Positions 10,411 through 21,527 of a DNA stretch of 64,000 nucleotides are shown piece by piece; position 1 is the first letter of the stretch; each line of letters opens with the position of its first letter. Location: contig JACCGJ010001305.1 of NCBI GenBank assembly GCA_013407085.1, positions 1 through 64,000 on the forward strand, read 5' to 3'. This DNA is from Atriophallophorus winterbourni (taxonomy: Eukaryota > Platyhelminthes > Trematoda > Plagiorchiida > Microphallidae). The translations under genes and the position numbers were made by a program. Below the pieces are notes generated by a model. That model saw only the letters and a program-made list of their open reading frames with translations, made no database searches and had not been told where the DNA came from.

Positions 10411-11157
10411 ATGAGCGATTTTTCCATAAATAAAGTTTCCACAATCCTACAATCACAACATATTCCATGCACATTACCGGCTTTAAACGTTTCTAATCTC
10501 ACTCTTTGGTTCGGCCAAATTGAAGCTATTTTTCGTATATATGGCATCACCGATGAATCTATTATGTATTCTCATGTGGTGACCCTGCTGCCTCTCGACG
10601 TAGCTGAACAAGTCAGTGATCCTATTTATGCTATGCCTGAGGTCAAGCCATACGAAAAGCTCAAATCCGCTCTAATAGACCGAATTGGTTTTTCTGAGCA
10701 AGAGAAGCTCAACGTCCTCTTTTCCAAAATGGCTCTTGGTGTTAAAAAGCCATCTCAGCTTCTTCGCCACATGAAAGAGCTACTTGGAGACAAAAGGATT
10801 GAGGAGAGCATTTTAACACAGTTGTGGTTTAAAAACCTCCCAACTGACATTTGCCAAGTGCTTGCTGGTTTGATTACTTACGTATCATTAGACGAACTAG
10901 CACAAGCGGCTGACAAAATGCTCGAAGCAAAAGAAGCCGACCAAATTACGGTTGATTCCGCACACATCAATTCGCCATGTCCATGTTCGGAATTAAAAGA
11001 ACAAGTCGCTGAACTAACTCTTTCGGCGAACTCTCTTTCGTCAAAATCTCCCAACCCACCTCGCGACGCGACTCTGTTTGTAAAACTCTTCAGCCATCCT
11101 ATCACGGACCTCACACAATTATTGAGCGTAAACACAAGTACTTCGTTTTGGATATGA
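10411..11157 (+). CDS. gag: Gag fused to out-of-frame pol tail (deletion product)
   Basis: The frame opens with MSDFSINKVSTILQ and runs without a break through about 217 Gag residues, including the part that is frameshifted in the first element. It then crosses the deletion junction near 11062 into about 30 residues of pol-tail sequence read in a different frame. The CHCC knuckle and all enzymes are absent. A product could in principle be a truncated capsid protein. Mobilisation would need enzymes from a complete copy. Confidence 0.8.
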   Translation: MSDFSINKVSTILQSQHIPCTLPALNVSNLTLWFGQIEAIFRIYGITDESIMYSHVVTLLPLDVAEQVSDPIYAMPEVKPYEKLKSALIDRIGFSEQEKLNVLFSKMALGVKKPSQLLRHMKELLGDKRIEESILTQLWFKNLPTDICQVLAGLITYVSLDELAQAADKMLEAKEADQITVDSAHINSPCPCSELKEQVAELTLSANSLSSKSPNPPRDATLFVKLFSHPITDLTQLLSVNTSTSFWI

Positions 11158-11390
11158 ATGGTCGACGTGACACAGTTTCTATTGACCGCTTAAAACCCGC
11201 TTTTGTCGAGCTTAAGCAGCAATCTCCACCAAGCATCACTACGCCTCACGCACAACCCCCTGATAATCCTCATATGCCAACCTCCACCAATGTTCATCCT
11301 AATTCCCCGGTCCCTCCTACCCCCGTTCAAACCCGAACCGGTAGACATGTGCATTGGCCCAAACGCCTTGCTGACTACGTGACCTTATGA
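11063..11390 (+). pseudogene. pol: pol 3' remnant
   Basis: This matches the last part of integrase and the tail of the complete pol. From 11148 the frame gives [19 protein letters not shown] and ends at the same stop context, LADYVTL. It is separated from gag by the frame change at the deletion junction. Confidence 0.8.
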
Positions 11391-11450
11391 ACATTTCGAG
11401 CGTATGTTACCCTTCATTCGAGCCTAATTAATGCTCTGGTGGGGGAGTAT

Positions 11451-11856
11451 TGTAGTGAACTGCTTCCACTTTGTAACTTCGTATTTTGTACATACAATTT
11501 TTGGCCTTGTATGATTATTCATTTTTTTGGCCATGTACACTTCATCTGTATCAATGCATGTACATTATACTTTTTGGTGGTCAATACAATTTCGAACTCG
11601 GACTCTGTCTTCTTCCGTGGTTGCGAAGTCTGTGTGCGCCACTTTGTGCTGGAACTGTGTTTAACGGAATATCCAACATTTTAGCGCTTTCTGCACCTTG
11701 GATTCCATTTCCTGGATTTTCCTGTGTGGATTATTTCGCTATCGTTGGACGTTACGGATCTTTATTTGGACATTTGCTCTCTTGGTCTTTCAGTGAGTTC
11801 TTTCCATTTTTGCCATTTTGCGTGTAGTGCAAGACTAATATTTCTGGTCCACTACA
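11451..11856 (+). repeat. LTR (subtype 2) shared by two tandem elements
   Basis: This LTR is preceded by the polypurine tract of the left unit and followed directly by a primer site (TAGTGAACCCGAC, one base changed at the start) and another gag. It therefore serves as 3' LTR for one unit and 5' LTR for the next. Confidence 0.9.
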
Positions 11857-11964
11857 TAATTAGTGAACCCGACTACTTCTGACACTGTATTTTTTTCATT
11901 CACGATAAATTCGTATTTGTAAATTTTTGGCTTATATTTTGGAATACTCACTTAACACCCCACC

Positions 11965-12599
11965 ATGCGCGATTTTTCCATAAGTAAAGTTTCTACAATC
12001 CTACAATCACAACATATTCCATGCACATTACCGGCTTTAAACGTTTCTAATCTCACTCTTTGGTTCGGCCAAATTGAAGCTATTTTTCGTATATATGGCA
12101 TCACCGATGAATCTATTATGTATTTTCATGTGGTGACCCTGCTCCCTCTCGACGTAGCTGAACAAGTCAGTGATCTTATTTATGCTATGCCCGAGGTCAA
12201 GCCATACGAAAAGCTCAAATCCGCTCTAATAGACCGAATTGGTTTTTCTGAGCAAGAGAAGCTCAACGTCCTCTTATCCAAAATGGCTCTTGGTGATAAA
12301 AAGCCATCCCAGCTTCTTCGCCAGATGAAAGAGCTACTTGGAGACAAAAGGATTGAGGAGAGTATTTTAACACAGTTGTGGTTTAAAAACCTCCCAACTG
12401 ACATTTGCCAAGTGCTTGCTGGTTTGATTACTTACGTATCATTAGACGAACTAGCACAAGCGGCTGACAAAATGCTCGAAGCAAAAGAAGCCGACCAAAT
12501 TACGGTTGATTCCGCACACATCAATTCGCCATGTCCATGTTCGGAATTAAAAGAACAAGTCGCTGAACTAACTCTTTCGGCGAACTCTCTTTCGTCAAA
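11965..12599 (+). CDS. gag: Gag of third CsRn1-like unit, cut by assembly gap
   Basis: The open frame starts MRDFSISKVSTILQ and is intact for about 211 residues up to the run of N. It is close to identical to the other two gag copies. Its continuation is unknown: the unit may be complete or deleted inside the gap. Confidence 0.85.
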
Positions 12600-13599
12600 N
12601 NNNNNNNNNNNNNNNNNNNNNNNNNNNNNNNNNNNNNNNNNNNNNNNNNNNNNNNNNNNNNNNNNNNNNNNNNNNNNNNNNNNNNNNNNNNNNNNNNNNN
12701 NNNNNNNNNNNNNNNNNNNNNNNNNNNNNNNNNNNNNNNNNNNNNNNNNNNNNNNNNNNNNNNNNNNNNNNNNNNNNNNNNNNNNNNNNNNNNNNNNNNN
12801 NNNNNNNNNNNNNNNNNNNNNNNNNNNNNNNNNNNNNNNNNNNNNNNNNNNNNNNNNNNNNNNNNNNNNNNNNNNNNNNNNNNNNNNNNNNNNNNNNNNN
12901 NNNNNNNNNNNNNNNNNNNNNNNNNNNNNNNNNNNNNNNNNNNNNNNNNNNNNNNNNNNNNNNNNNNNNNNNNNNNNNNNNNNNNNNNNNNNNNNNNNNN
13001 NNNNNNNNNNNNNNNNNNNNNNNNNNNNNNNNNNNNNNNNNNNNNNNNNNNNNNNNNNNNNNNNNNNNNNNNNNNNNNNNNNNNNNNNNNNNNNNNNNNN
13101 NNNNNNNNNNNNNNNNNNNNNNNNNNNNNNNNNNNNNNNNNNNNNNNNNNNNNNNNNNNNNNNNNNNNNNNNNNNNNNNNNNNNNNNNNNNNNNNNNNNN
13201 NNNNNNNNNNNNNNNNNNNNNNNNNNNNNNNNNNNNNNNNNNNNNNNNNNNNNNNNNNNNNNNNNNNNNNNNNNNNNNNNNNNNNNNNNNNNNNNNNNNN
13301 NNNNNNNNNNNNNNNNNNNNNNNNNNNNNNNNNNNNNNNNNNNNNNNNNNNNNNNNNNNNNNNNNNNNNNNNNNNNNNNNNNNNNNNNNNNNNNNNNNNN
13401 NNNNNNNNNNNNNNNNNNNNNNNNNNNNNNNNNNNNNNNNNNNNNNNNNNNNNNNNNNNNNNNNNNNNNNNNNNNNNNNNNNNNNNNNNNNNNNNNNNNN
13501 NNNNNNNNNNNNNNNNNNNNNNNNNNNNNNNNNNNNNNNNNNNNNNNNNNNNNNNNNNNNNNNNNNNNNNNNNNNNNNNNNNNNNNNNNNNNNNNNNNN
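12600..13599. other. Assembly gap (1000 N)
   Basis: Exactly 1000 N. The round size suggests a placeholder, so the true distance is unknown. Open frames running through it are artefacts. Confidence 0.99.
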
Positions 13600-13665
13600 A
13601 TATATATATAATATATATATATATAATATAATATATAATATATATATATATAATATATAAAATCA
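13600..13665. repeat. AT microsatellite
   Basis: An (AT)n-type tract directly after the gap and at the 3' end of a minus-strand LINE. It may be the LINE's simple-repeat tail. Confidence 0.8.
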
Positions 13666-13690
13666 AAATCAATGGGACAATGATAGCTTA

Positions 13691-15428
13691 TTAATAGTTT
13701 GGGGAAAAATTCGGATTAGCTCTCATATAATCGTCAAGTTTTGATTTGAATATAGATAAGCTGTTTGAGATTACCAAATCGGAAGGTAGGGAATTCCAAG
13801 CAAAGCACACACGTACGGAATAAAAATACCTGCGGCAGTTCCGTTTGGAATGTGGTATTTCCAACTTGCAACCATGGCCACGGCTGTTGCTGGAAGTTCG
13901 AAGGTGGAATAATATATCCAGGGGGTGGGAAACAGTAGTGAGTATTTTATATGCGAGGATGAGATCACCTCGCATTCTCCTTTGTGCAAGTTTCCTCGAT
14001 TCCAGTCGTCTGAGTCGCCCGGCGAGTGTCATCTTTTCGAGAACATTGGCAAGCTTAGAAGCTCTCCGGTATATGCGATTCAGGAGTTCGATGTTTTTGG
14101 AGCCATGGTGTCCAGGTTTGTGCAGCATAATCGAGAACCGGGTGTATATATGTATTAATCATGAGAGGAAAACACCCGGGGAAAACGTCCAAATATCCGC
14201 CGTATCATGCCGAGCAGCCTAGACGCGCTTTTGTAAACGGTTTCGCATTGTAGACCATTTTTCAAACTGCCGCAAATCCATACACCGAGGTCTTTTTCTT
14301 CTTCGGTGTACTCCAGGTTTATGTCGCCGAGCTTGTATGATAGGTAAAGCCAAGGTCACGATCAATCTGAATCATCTTCGACTCTTACATATTCAATGAT
14401 AGTTTATTTTCAGATGACCCGTTGAACAAAGCACTCAACTGGTTTTGCAACAAGATACAATTATCAGCATTTCTGATTTGCCTCCATACTTTTATATCGT
14501 CAGCAAACAAAACCATCTAACTATAATTTGGTAGTGGTATATCGTTCATATAGACTAGAAACAGTATTGGTCCAAGCACTGAGCCTTGTGGAACTCCGCT
14601 AGTGACATCGATGTTCTTCAATTATAGGCCATCCACACGAACTCGGATGTGTCTGTTGCTGAGGTAATCTCTTTGCAATTCGTATAGTCTTCCAACAACA
14701 CCGCGTTTCTTTAGCTTGTTCAAGAGTAAATTGTGATCAACTCTGTCGAACGCTTTAGAAATGTCCATGTAACACGCATGAATACAGCCCCCCGCATCTA
14801 CAATCCTCGTCCAATCGTCTAAGCTTGCCAGCAAATTTGTTAGACAAGAGCGATTTCTGCGAAATCCATGTTGGGCAACTGCCAAAAGTTGATTCGTTTC
14901 CAGATGTCGCACGATTTCTGCGGTTATTTTTCGCTCAAAAACGTTTGATACCGGAGACAGCAAGGTCACCGACCTGTAATTTTTAACATCAGAACGGCAA
15001 CCACCTTTGTAAATGGGTATTATTTGTCCCAGTTTCCAGTCTTGTGGCACTACGCCAGCTTGGAGCAAATTATTAAACATGCAAGATAGAGGTTCAGATA
15101 GATGCGCATGGCAGGTTTTGAGCAGCTTTGGAGTTATCTCGTCTGGTACTGGAGATTTCTTTACGTTTAATTTTCGTAAGTGCTGCGCTACCACCATCGG
15201 AGTAATCAGTACTTCACTCAAGGTCGGTCGGTCAAGTCGAACGACTGGTTCCTGATCAGGCTCCGTCGATTTCGGCGCAAAAACTCCGGCATAAAAGTCT
15301 GCTAACAAATCAGCGGTCTGATTTATGGATTCTGTGAAGCCGGAGGAAGTTTTTAGGGCAAAGACTCCTGGTTTAATATTTGTTCTATCGTTTAAAAGTC
15401 TATACAAGAGCTTGGGATTCTGGTGCAT
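13691..15428 (-). pseudogene. LINE reverse transcriptase and C-terminal region
   Basis: The open part 15428-14622 contains VPDEITPKLLK, WKLGQIIPIYKGG, FRRNRSCLTNLL and CYMDISKAFDRVDHNLL. Past a stop, [14 protein letters not shown] (14605-14564) and the catalytic FADD (14507-14496) are present. The C-terminal piece 14128-13691 has LLNRIYRRASKLANVLE and ends VCFAWNSLPSDLVISNS. All RT motifs are recognisable, but internal stops remove activity. Confidence 0.85.
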
Positions 15429-15512
15429 CTAAGAAATCAATTGCGATTGGAACGCTTGTTTATCATCTCGAATTAAGCTGATAACTTTGTTTCGCAGTCG
15501 TGTAAATTGTGC

Positions 15513-16490
15513 TTAAGAATCAGCTGTGTTGGTAGCCTTGTGAATCTCCCACGCTACTGCCCTTTGTTCCATCCACTTTTTAGTCCTGCTTCGTAGTAAA
15601 CATTTATTTCGTTGAGACGTTTTCTTCAAATCAAACATTGGATGTTCCTCCAATATAGATTTGAAGTGCTGTAAGAGAGATCGCAAATAAATATCCGGAT
15701 CGGAGTAATCCAGTTGTGCGAAACTAGTGCTTTGTAAGTCAGCACATAGAGCACGGTAGTTCACCATTCTGACGCATTTTGTCCCGTCACTGTTGCGCCT
15801 AGCGCTACAAACGTACTCGGATTCTAGGACAACGTGATCGCTTCGTCTGATCGGTGGTTTATAAACGATATTCTCAAGATCTGTGGGATCTGATGTAATT
15901 ATAAGGTCGAAGGTAGACGGCTGGTCTGATCCTCTCATACGAGTAAATCAAAAAACGTGGTTATAAAGGGTTGCGTAATCCAAAACGGCTCGAACTTCAT
16001 TTTCAAGTGTCTCTGATGGATGATCATTCCGGCTATAGATCTGGGGAAATTTGAAATCCCCCATTATTATTATTTGAGTATTGTATCGCGTTGTTACATA
16101 GCGCAAAGCATTAATCAGTTTATTGTTTAGGTCGAGAGTTGCTGTTGGAGAACGATAGATCACCCCTTAATGCATTGGTCTCCTGAAGTAAGAGTCAGAG
16201 AGCACCAAAGTGTGTCAGTGATATCAAGGATCTGGTCGTTCATAGCTCTACATATACACGATTGCTTGAAGTAGAGCGCTGCTCCTCCACCATCGCCTAA
16301 ACGGTCACACCGGAATAGAGACATGTTGAGCAAAGAGAGTTCATTATCAGACAATGAGGCATGGAACCACGTTTATGTTACTGCAAATATGTCTGGCGGC
16401 GTTTCATTACAAATTTCAGACAATTCGATTAATTTGTTGAAAAGGCTGTTCGCGTTTGTATAGATGCACTTAATTGTATTTTTCGTGAGT
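15513..16490 (-). pseudogene. LINE endonuclease (EEP family) remnant
   Basis: Pieces read NANSLFNKLIELS, ETPPDIFAVT, MIYRSPTATLDL and IIIMGDFKFPQI, followed by STFDLIITSD and RRSDHVVLE. These are typical landmarks of the apurinic-type endonuclease of CR1-like LINEs: the GDF..P block and the SDH block. Stops near 16160 and 15945 break the frame. Confidence 0.75.
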
Positions 16491-16605
16491 AATGACGGAG
16501 TGTAAACCGAAGTTATTTGTCCGTCTTCTTTGTATGGTAAAACATGTATGCGTCTAATTGGTCGCCGACGGCTTGAATCGACAATTAGTTTTCGGTGTGA
16601 TTTAC

Positions 16606-17326
16606 TCAGTCCGACTCTATTAGAGCCGGACCTACGACGTTTTTTGATGCACTGATTTCCTCCATTTGGATGGAAACGCTGCTATCCGCTATCTCCAAAC
16701 GGGAGAGCGTTTGGCTTGGTTTGGGTGGGCTAAGTCTAACATCTTTCGGTAGTGTTCGTTTCCCTTTTGTCCATTCCGACCTTACTATTTCGGCCATAGC
16801 GCTGGTCAATAACGTAATCTTCAGAGGTTTCGGTCCATCCCCCTTATATTTTGGCGAAAAAGGAACTCGAAAGTTGTCCACAACAACGGCATTAGAAATA
16901 TCGAGAGAACACGCAATGTTGCGCCATTGTTTGACGTCGTGCTCTACGGTTCCCTGATTTGATGCTCTAGGAATATTTTCTGGTACACCAAGTAGAACTA
17001 TACTTCACAAAATCGTTTGTTTCCTGGCGTTCAAGCTGCCCTTCCTTTTCCGCCATGGTACATCGGGATATATGCGGCAGTTTGAGTCGGAATCTGACTT
17101 GAGTAGGTATGCATTCAGCAATACATTTTCGATATTAACCTCGCATTTTAGTGTTACCTTGAGCAAGCGAGGTTGACCAATATGAGGTAAAGTTGAATGG
17201 CGAGTTAGACGAGTCACTTTTTTGCGTTTGCATGTTCAATTTGCATTGGGTGACAAAGTTCAGACCATTTCTTGACATCGTGTTTCTGTTTGCTATCAAA
17301 CAGGCTTTCTTGGGACCCGCTGACAT
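16606..17326 (-). pseudogene. LINE ORF1-like region
   Basis: Fragments in changing frames include LTRHSTLPHIGQPRLLKVTL, NCRIYPDVPWRKRKG and DNFRVPFSPKYKGDGPKPLK. These are charged, RNA-binding-like segments found upstream of the endonuclease in CR1-like elements. No intact frame remains. Confidence 0.6.
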
Positions 17327-17539
17327 TCGTGCGTATCACGTTCAGCGTGTATGGGGTGTTCTTTTTGCGTATCGGAAAGTCAGACGTTTTAGAATTTCAA
17401 ACATTTGTGGCTTGACTTTGTGAGTCGGGTGCAGCAGTTTTGGAGTGTACAGCTGAGGGCGACCGTAACAACATATCTCTGTAAGAATTTCCTACTTCTG
17501 TGGTCGTTTTAGCTTATTCGAAAACGAGAATAACCCTGC

Positions 17540-19925
17540 TTTTTTGCTTTTTTGGCACACGAATAGCCTTAGTCTTAGATTCCTTCAATGGTGGTTCCGA
17601 AATCGATGTATTGATATGATGGTTTACATCAGTGATCACTTGCGTACTCACATGATTTATCAACATTTGTTCCTGGATTATTTTGCTTCCATTTGTTTTT
17701 GCTCTTACAATTCAGTACAGTTGAGGTTTGTATTAATGTTAACTGTTCTGAATTTGTCGAACTAATAAACCTGTGGTCTGCGCGTTAACCAACGACACTA
17801 GTCGATACAACAAATCGCTTACAGTCGACTTGGGCCTTATAAACCTATTCCCTTTGATTTTCTTATTGCTGATGTCCGAAATATCATATTACGCGCTGAT
17901 TTTTTGTCCATCTTTGGCATGACGGTCAATCTCAAAGACAGAAAATTGTTGTACAGCATCACAATTTTCCCCTCTGCAACACCCTATCTCAACTCAATTG
18001 GTTTACTTTAACTTCTGCAATACTCCGGTTACTTCACGGATATTCTTGACAAATTTCCTCAATTGACATGCTCATTGTCTGACCCAGTAACTGTCCAAAT
18101 CAATATGGTTTTCTCAAATTATACTATAGGTTTACCCATTTCTTCACGTCCACGCTATTTAACTTTTGACAACATGAAAATATCAATAGCCGAATTTGAA
18201 CACATGCTTTAACTCGGTTTAATTTTTCTTCTTTATCTAGTTGCTGGTCATCAACTCTTCATCTTGCTGCCAAGAAATCCGCACGTGATTTGAGATCAAG
18301 CGATGTTTATCGTATTTTAAACGCTCAAACGATACCGGACCGTCATCCCATCCCACATATCAACGATTTTTCCTCCAATCTGATGGGTAAAAGCTTTTTC
18401 AAATAATAACCTTGTGCGTGCTTATCATCACATCCTCATTGCTGATTGGGACATAATGAGTATCATAAACGCAGTTTCTCTTGATTTTGAACGTTTTTTT
18501 TATTTTGGACATTTCCATCACCACTTTCAAATGTCCCTTTGTTCTTTGAAATCACATCAATCAACATGATATCATCACTTGTGCTTCCGAAGTCGCTGCA
18601 AGTAATGATTTCTCTACCCCCACATCCGTTAAGCAGTTGCAACCATTTCTCAGCATGATTAACTATTACACTCGCTTTTTGCCTCATTGCGTTGATCCAT
18701 GGAAGACACATCTTTCGACTCTAAAGCACTTTCTCCATTCGATTTTGCAAATCAGCATTTGACAAAGCAACTAAACTCACTCATCTCAACACTGATTCTT
18801 CAACCCGTCTTGTTTTGACTACCGATGCATCCAACTTTGCAGCTTGCGCTGTCCTTCAACAACTTGTGCATAATGGATTACAACCCTTGTTATTTTTCTC
18901 TCAGAAGTCTTCACCTGTCCAATCCAAATACAGTGCTTTAGCCGAGAACCCCGCATCACACACCTAGCTATCCGACACTTTCAACATCTCTTAGAATGTC
19001 GTACTTCCCCAGTGCTAACGAGTAATTAACCTCTGTTATATGGTTTTTGATATCGCCATGACTATCATTCTCACCGTGAAATCCGCCAACTCGATTTCAT
19101 CTCCTAATTTACTACAGATCTTCGTTACATTTCCTGATCTTCTACTGTTGTTGTAGATTTGCTATCGCACCCTGGCGTTTATGCTATTATCCCAACTAAC
19201 ATCAGTCTTGAAGCGATTGCTAAAGAGAAACTTCATGAAGACTTGTTGTTCGAAGCTGACTTATTCCCATTCATGAAGCTGACTGAAATGTCCTTACATT
19301 TTTCAGAAATGACCGTTTTGTGTGATACATCTAATAATATCATAGGCCCTTTTATTCCTATTTCTTTTCGCAAAGCCTTTTTTGACCATCAGCATTCCAT
19401 TTCTCGTCCTGAAAATCGTGCAAATTTCCAGCTTATTTTGTCCTGGCCTGGTATGAATATTTGCCACTGGGCATGATTCTGTTTTCAATGCCAACTTACT
19501 AAGATTCATCGCCACACAACTAACACTCCTAAACATTTTCCTAATCCCGAAGTTCCATTTTCTCATGTCCATTTGGACATATATGGTCCTCTCCCTTGTT
19601 CAAACGATTGTACATATATCTTGATCGATATACTCGATAGACTATCGCCCTTCCAATTTCTGATATTCCTTTATAATCCCTTTGTTATGCTTTCATCATG
19701 CATTGGGTAGCAAACTTTGGCGCAACTGCTGTCGTTGCCAACGATTGTGAAGCCTAATTTCAGTCTTCTATCATTCGTGATCTATCAACATTCTTCGTTT
19801 TTCAACATATCCTAATGCCTTTTATCCATTTTCCAACGTTTTATTTGAAAGTTCAATATGCAGTTAAAAGTCGCTTCAGCGTGTCAAGTTGACCCGAGCA
19901 ATTCGAGTGAGTTAAAGTCAATGGG
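17540..19925 (+). pseudogene. Decayed Ty3/gypsy pol relic
   Basis: Conceptual translation across many stops follows the order of the complete pol above. Protease-end segments come first (RYNKSLTVDLGLIN, then FLSIFGMTVNLKDRKLL). The RT start follows (NAQTIPDRHPIPHINDFSSN), then an RT/connection piece (MINYYTRFLPHC) and RNase H (LTTDASNFAACAVLQQ). Integrase pieces follow (HSISRPENRANFQLILSWPG and VPFSHVHLDIYGPLP). It resembles the CsRn1-like pol but is far more diverged, so it is an older relative. I found no LTRs for it. Confidence 0.8.
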
Positions 19926-19934
19926 GTGCTATCT

Positions 19935-20680
19935 CAATAGTTCAAAACGACCAGCAGCGTATCGCACGGATCTGTGTTAGGCTCGGTTTTCTTCCTCATA
20001 TTATCACAAATTCTCTTATTCACGGATGATTTGAAAATCTGGAAGAGAATCAGTTCTGTAGATGACTGTGGGAAACTACAACGGGATTTTGACAACGTGT
20101 CAAATTGGGAGGCCATGAATGATATGACATTCAACATACGTAAATGTAAGATGCTCCACCTTGGCAATTAAGCTTCTTGGACATATCGATTGGGAACTGA
20201 AAACTTTGCATGGATATCGTTGGAAAAAGATCTTGGAGTATTGTTGAGTGGAAACCTGAAGGACACGCTTCACTGCCAGAATATATACCAACAGGACAGT
20301 AGATTGTTAGGTATCTTTCGAAGAATATTTAGACGATTCTCGGCGGTAACGCTACCAAGAATAATGAATGTCCACATTCGCCCTACGATGGAGTATGCAG
20401 TAGAGGTATTTGCTCCTTGGCTGCGAAAACATATTGCTCTCTTTGATAAAATCTATCACAGAGCAACAACGTTATTTATGAATCTTCGCAATGTTCTGTA
20501 CACCGAAAGATTACGATGTCTGGGTGTATGTGACTTTACCCAAAGAAGGATACGGCGCGATATTATTCTAATCTATAGAATTGTGTCTACCGAAGGACAT
20601 TCACTAAGACACTTGCTTGATGTATGTGATGTGAAATTCAAACCTTATTGATTTAATTTAGAAATTTAAACATATACTCG
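19935..20680 (+). pseudogene. CR1-like LINE 3' fragment
   Basis: Starts inside the RT (SVSHGSVLGSVFF) and runs through a changed catalytic box, FTDD instead of FADD, to the C-terminal region (LRKHIALFDKIYHRATTL, RLRCLGVCDFTQRRIRRDII). One stop at about 20170 breaks the frame. It directly follows the gypsy relic. Confidence 0.8.
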
Positions 20681-21339
20681 TCAAACACCAGGAGCGTATG
20701 TAACGGATCGAATATCTTGTGAGCAAGTGTTACGTTCCTCTTATATCCGAAAAAATATTTAAATGAATCAAATGATTCTTCGTGCTTATTACTACTATCC
20801 CGTTAAAAAGCTCAATAGAATTTCGTGAAATGTATTACGAGATTCTGAATTGAAGATGAAACTTCAGTGCTAGATTAAAGTTCAAAAATTAGTATTACAC
20901 ACCAATGAAAACGATATTGTAAGGTAACGAATGATTTAAATGCAATCGGAGAAACAAATTTGATTAGATGCCGTGGGAGAAAAAAGGATTGTCATCTATC
21001 GGGTTGTAAAGGGTGTCTATGATGTGACGGGAAATGTACTACTATTGCAGAATAACATCTGAATGCTTCTATAAATATTGACAGGAAATATTCAGCCTTG
21101 GGAAGACAATTTCATACTCACTTGCTCGAAAAACAGCGCATGTAAAAAATCAAAGAACAAAGAACACTAAAGTGGTAATCCGGGTGCATCGAAGCAATTA
21201 GAAGCAATGATTTTTCTAGCATTATTGAAAGCGAAAGTTTTCGGATAAGGGCGTAAATTGATAATTCAATTGGACTACTGGCAAGCTGTTGAACGACAGG
21301 TATGGAAGTTCTTCCAAATTTCCGTCTGCCAGAGTACGG
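20681..21339 (-). other. Filamin 3' flank / probable 3' UTR
   Basis: About 660 bp downstream of the filamin stop codon in the direction of the gene. I saw no canonical AATAAA on the minus strand here, so the cleavage site is not placed. Confidence 0.4.
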
Positions 21340-21527
21340 TTAAAACACATTGATAACGAAAGGACTTCCAGGCACGTGTTGATCGCCCCATTTAACCATT
21401 ATCAAGTGCTGTCCACGATCACGGACAACATAGCTCACGGCGTATTGACCAAGCCCCATATGCCTTATATTCACCTCTTCACAAGCGACAACAGGGCCCG
21501 TAACTCCAACATACAGTATATCATGAC
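21340..21527 (-). CDS. FLN: Filamin last exon: dimerisation repeat and stop
   Basis: Encodes [39 protein letters not shown] and [12 protein letters not shown], followed by TAA at 21342-21340. It is very close to vertebrate repeat 24, through which filamin dimerises. Confidence 0.95.

Larger units (their letters stand above)
9897..11856 (+). mobile_element. Non-autonomous CsRn1-like element with pol deleted
   Basis: LTR (9897-10302), primer site, intact gag start, then a junction near 11062 that jumps from the end of gag to the last part of pol, then polypurine tract and LTR (11451-11856). Compared with the complete copy, about 2.9 kb (5553-8490) is missing. The joint lies at a short shared CG-rich stretch, consistent with a microhomology or template-switch deletion. 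The two LTRs differ at only a few positions by eye, so they are younger or more homogenised than the pair in the first element. They form a distinct LTR subtype, opening TGTAGTGAACT rather than TGTAGTGATCT. Confidence 0.88.
13666..17430 (-). mobile_element. CR1-like non-LTR retrotransposon, decayed but nearly full length
   Basis: Read on the minus strand from about 17430, the element shows an N-terminal ORF region (17326-16606), an endonuclease region, a reverse transcriptase and a C-terminal region ending at 13691. The domain order fits a CR1-type LINE. Several stops and frameshifts split it, so it is inactive. The upstream limit is approximate. Confidence 0.85.

Noticed and set aside
12521..13672. 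Long minus-strand frame across the gap
   Set aside because: Almost entirely N; an artefact of the assembly gap.
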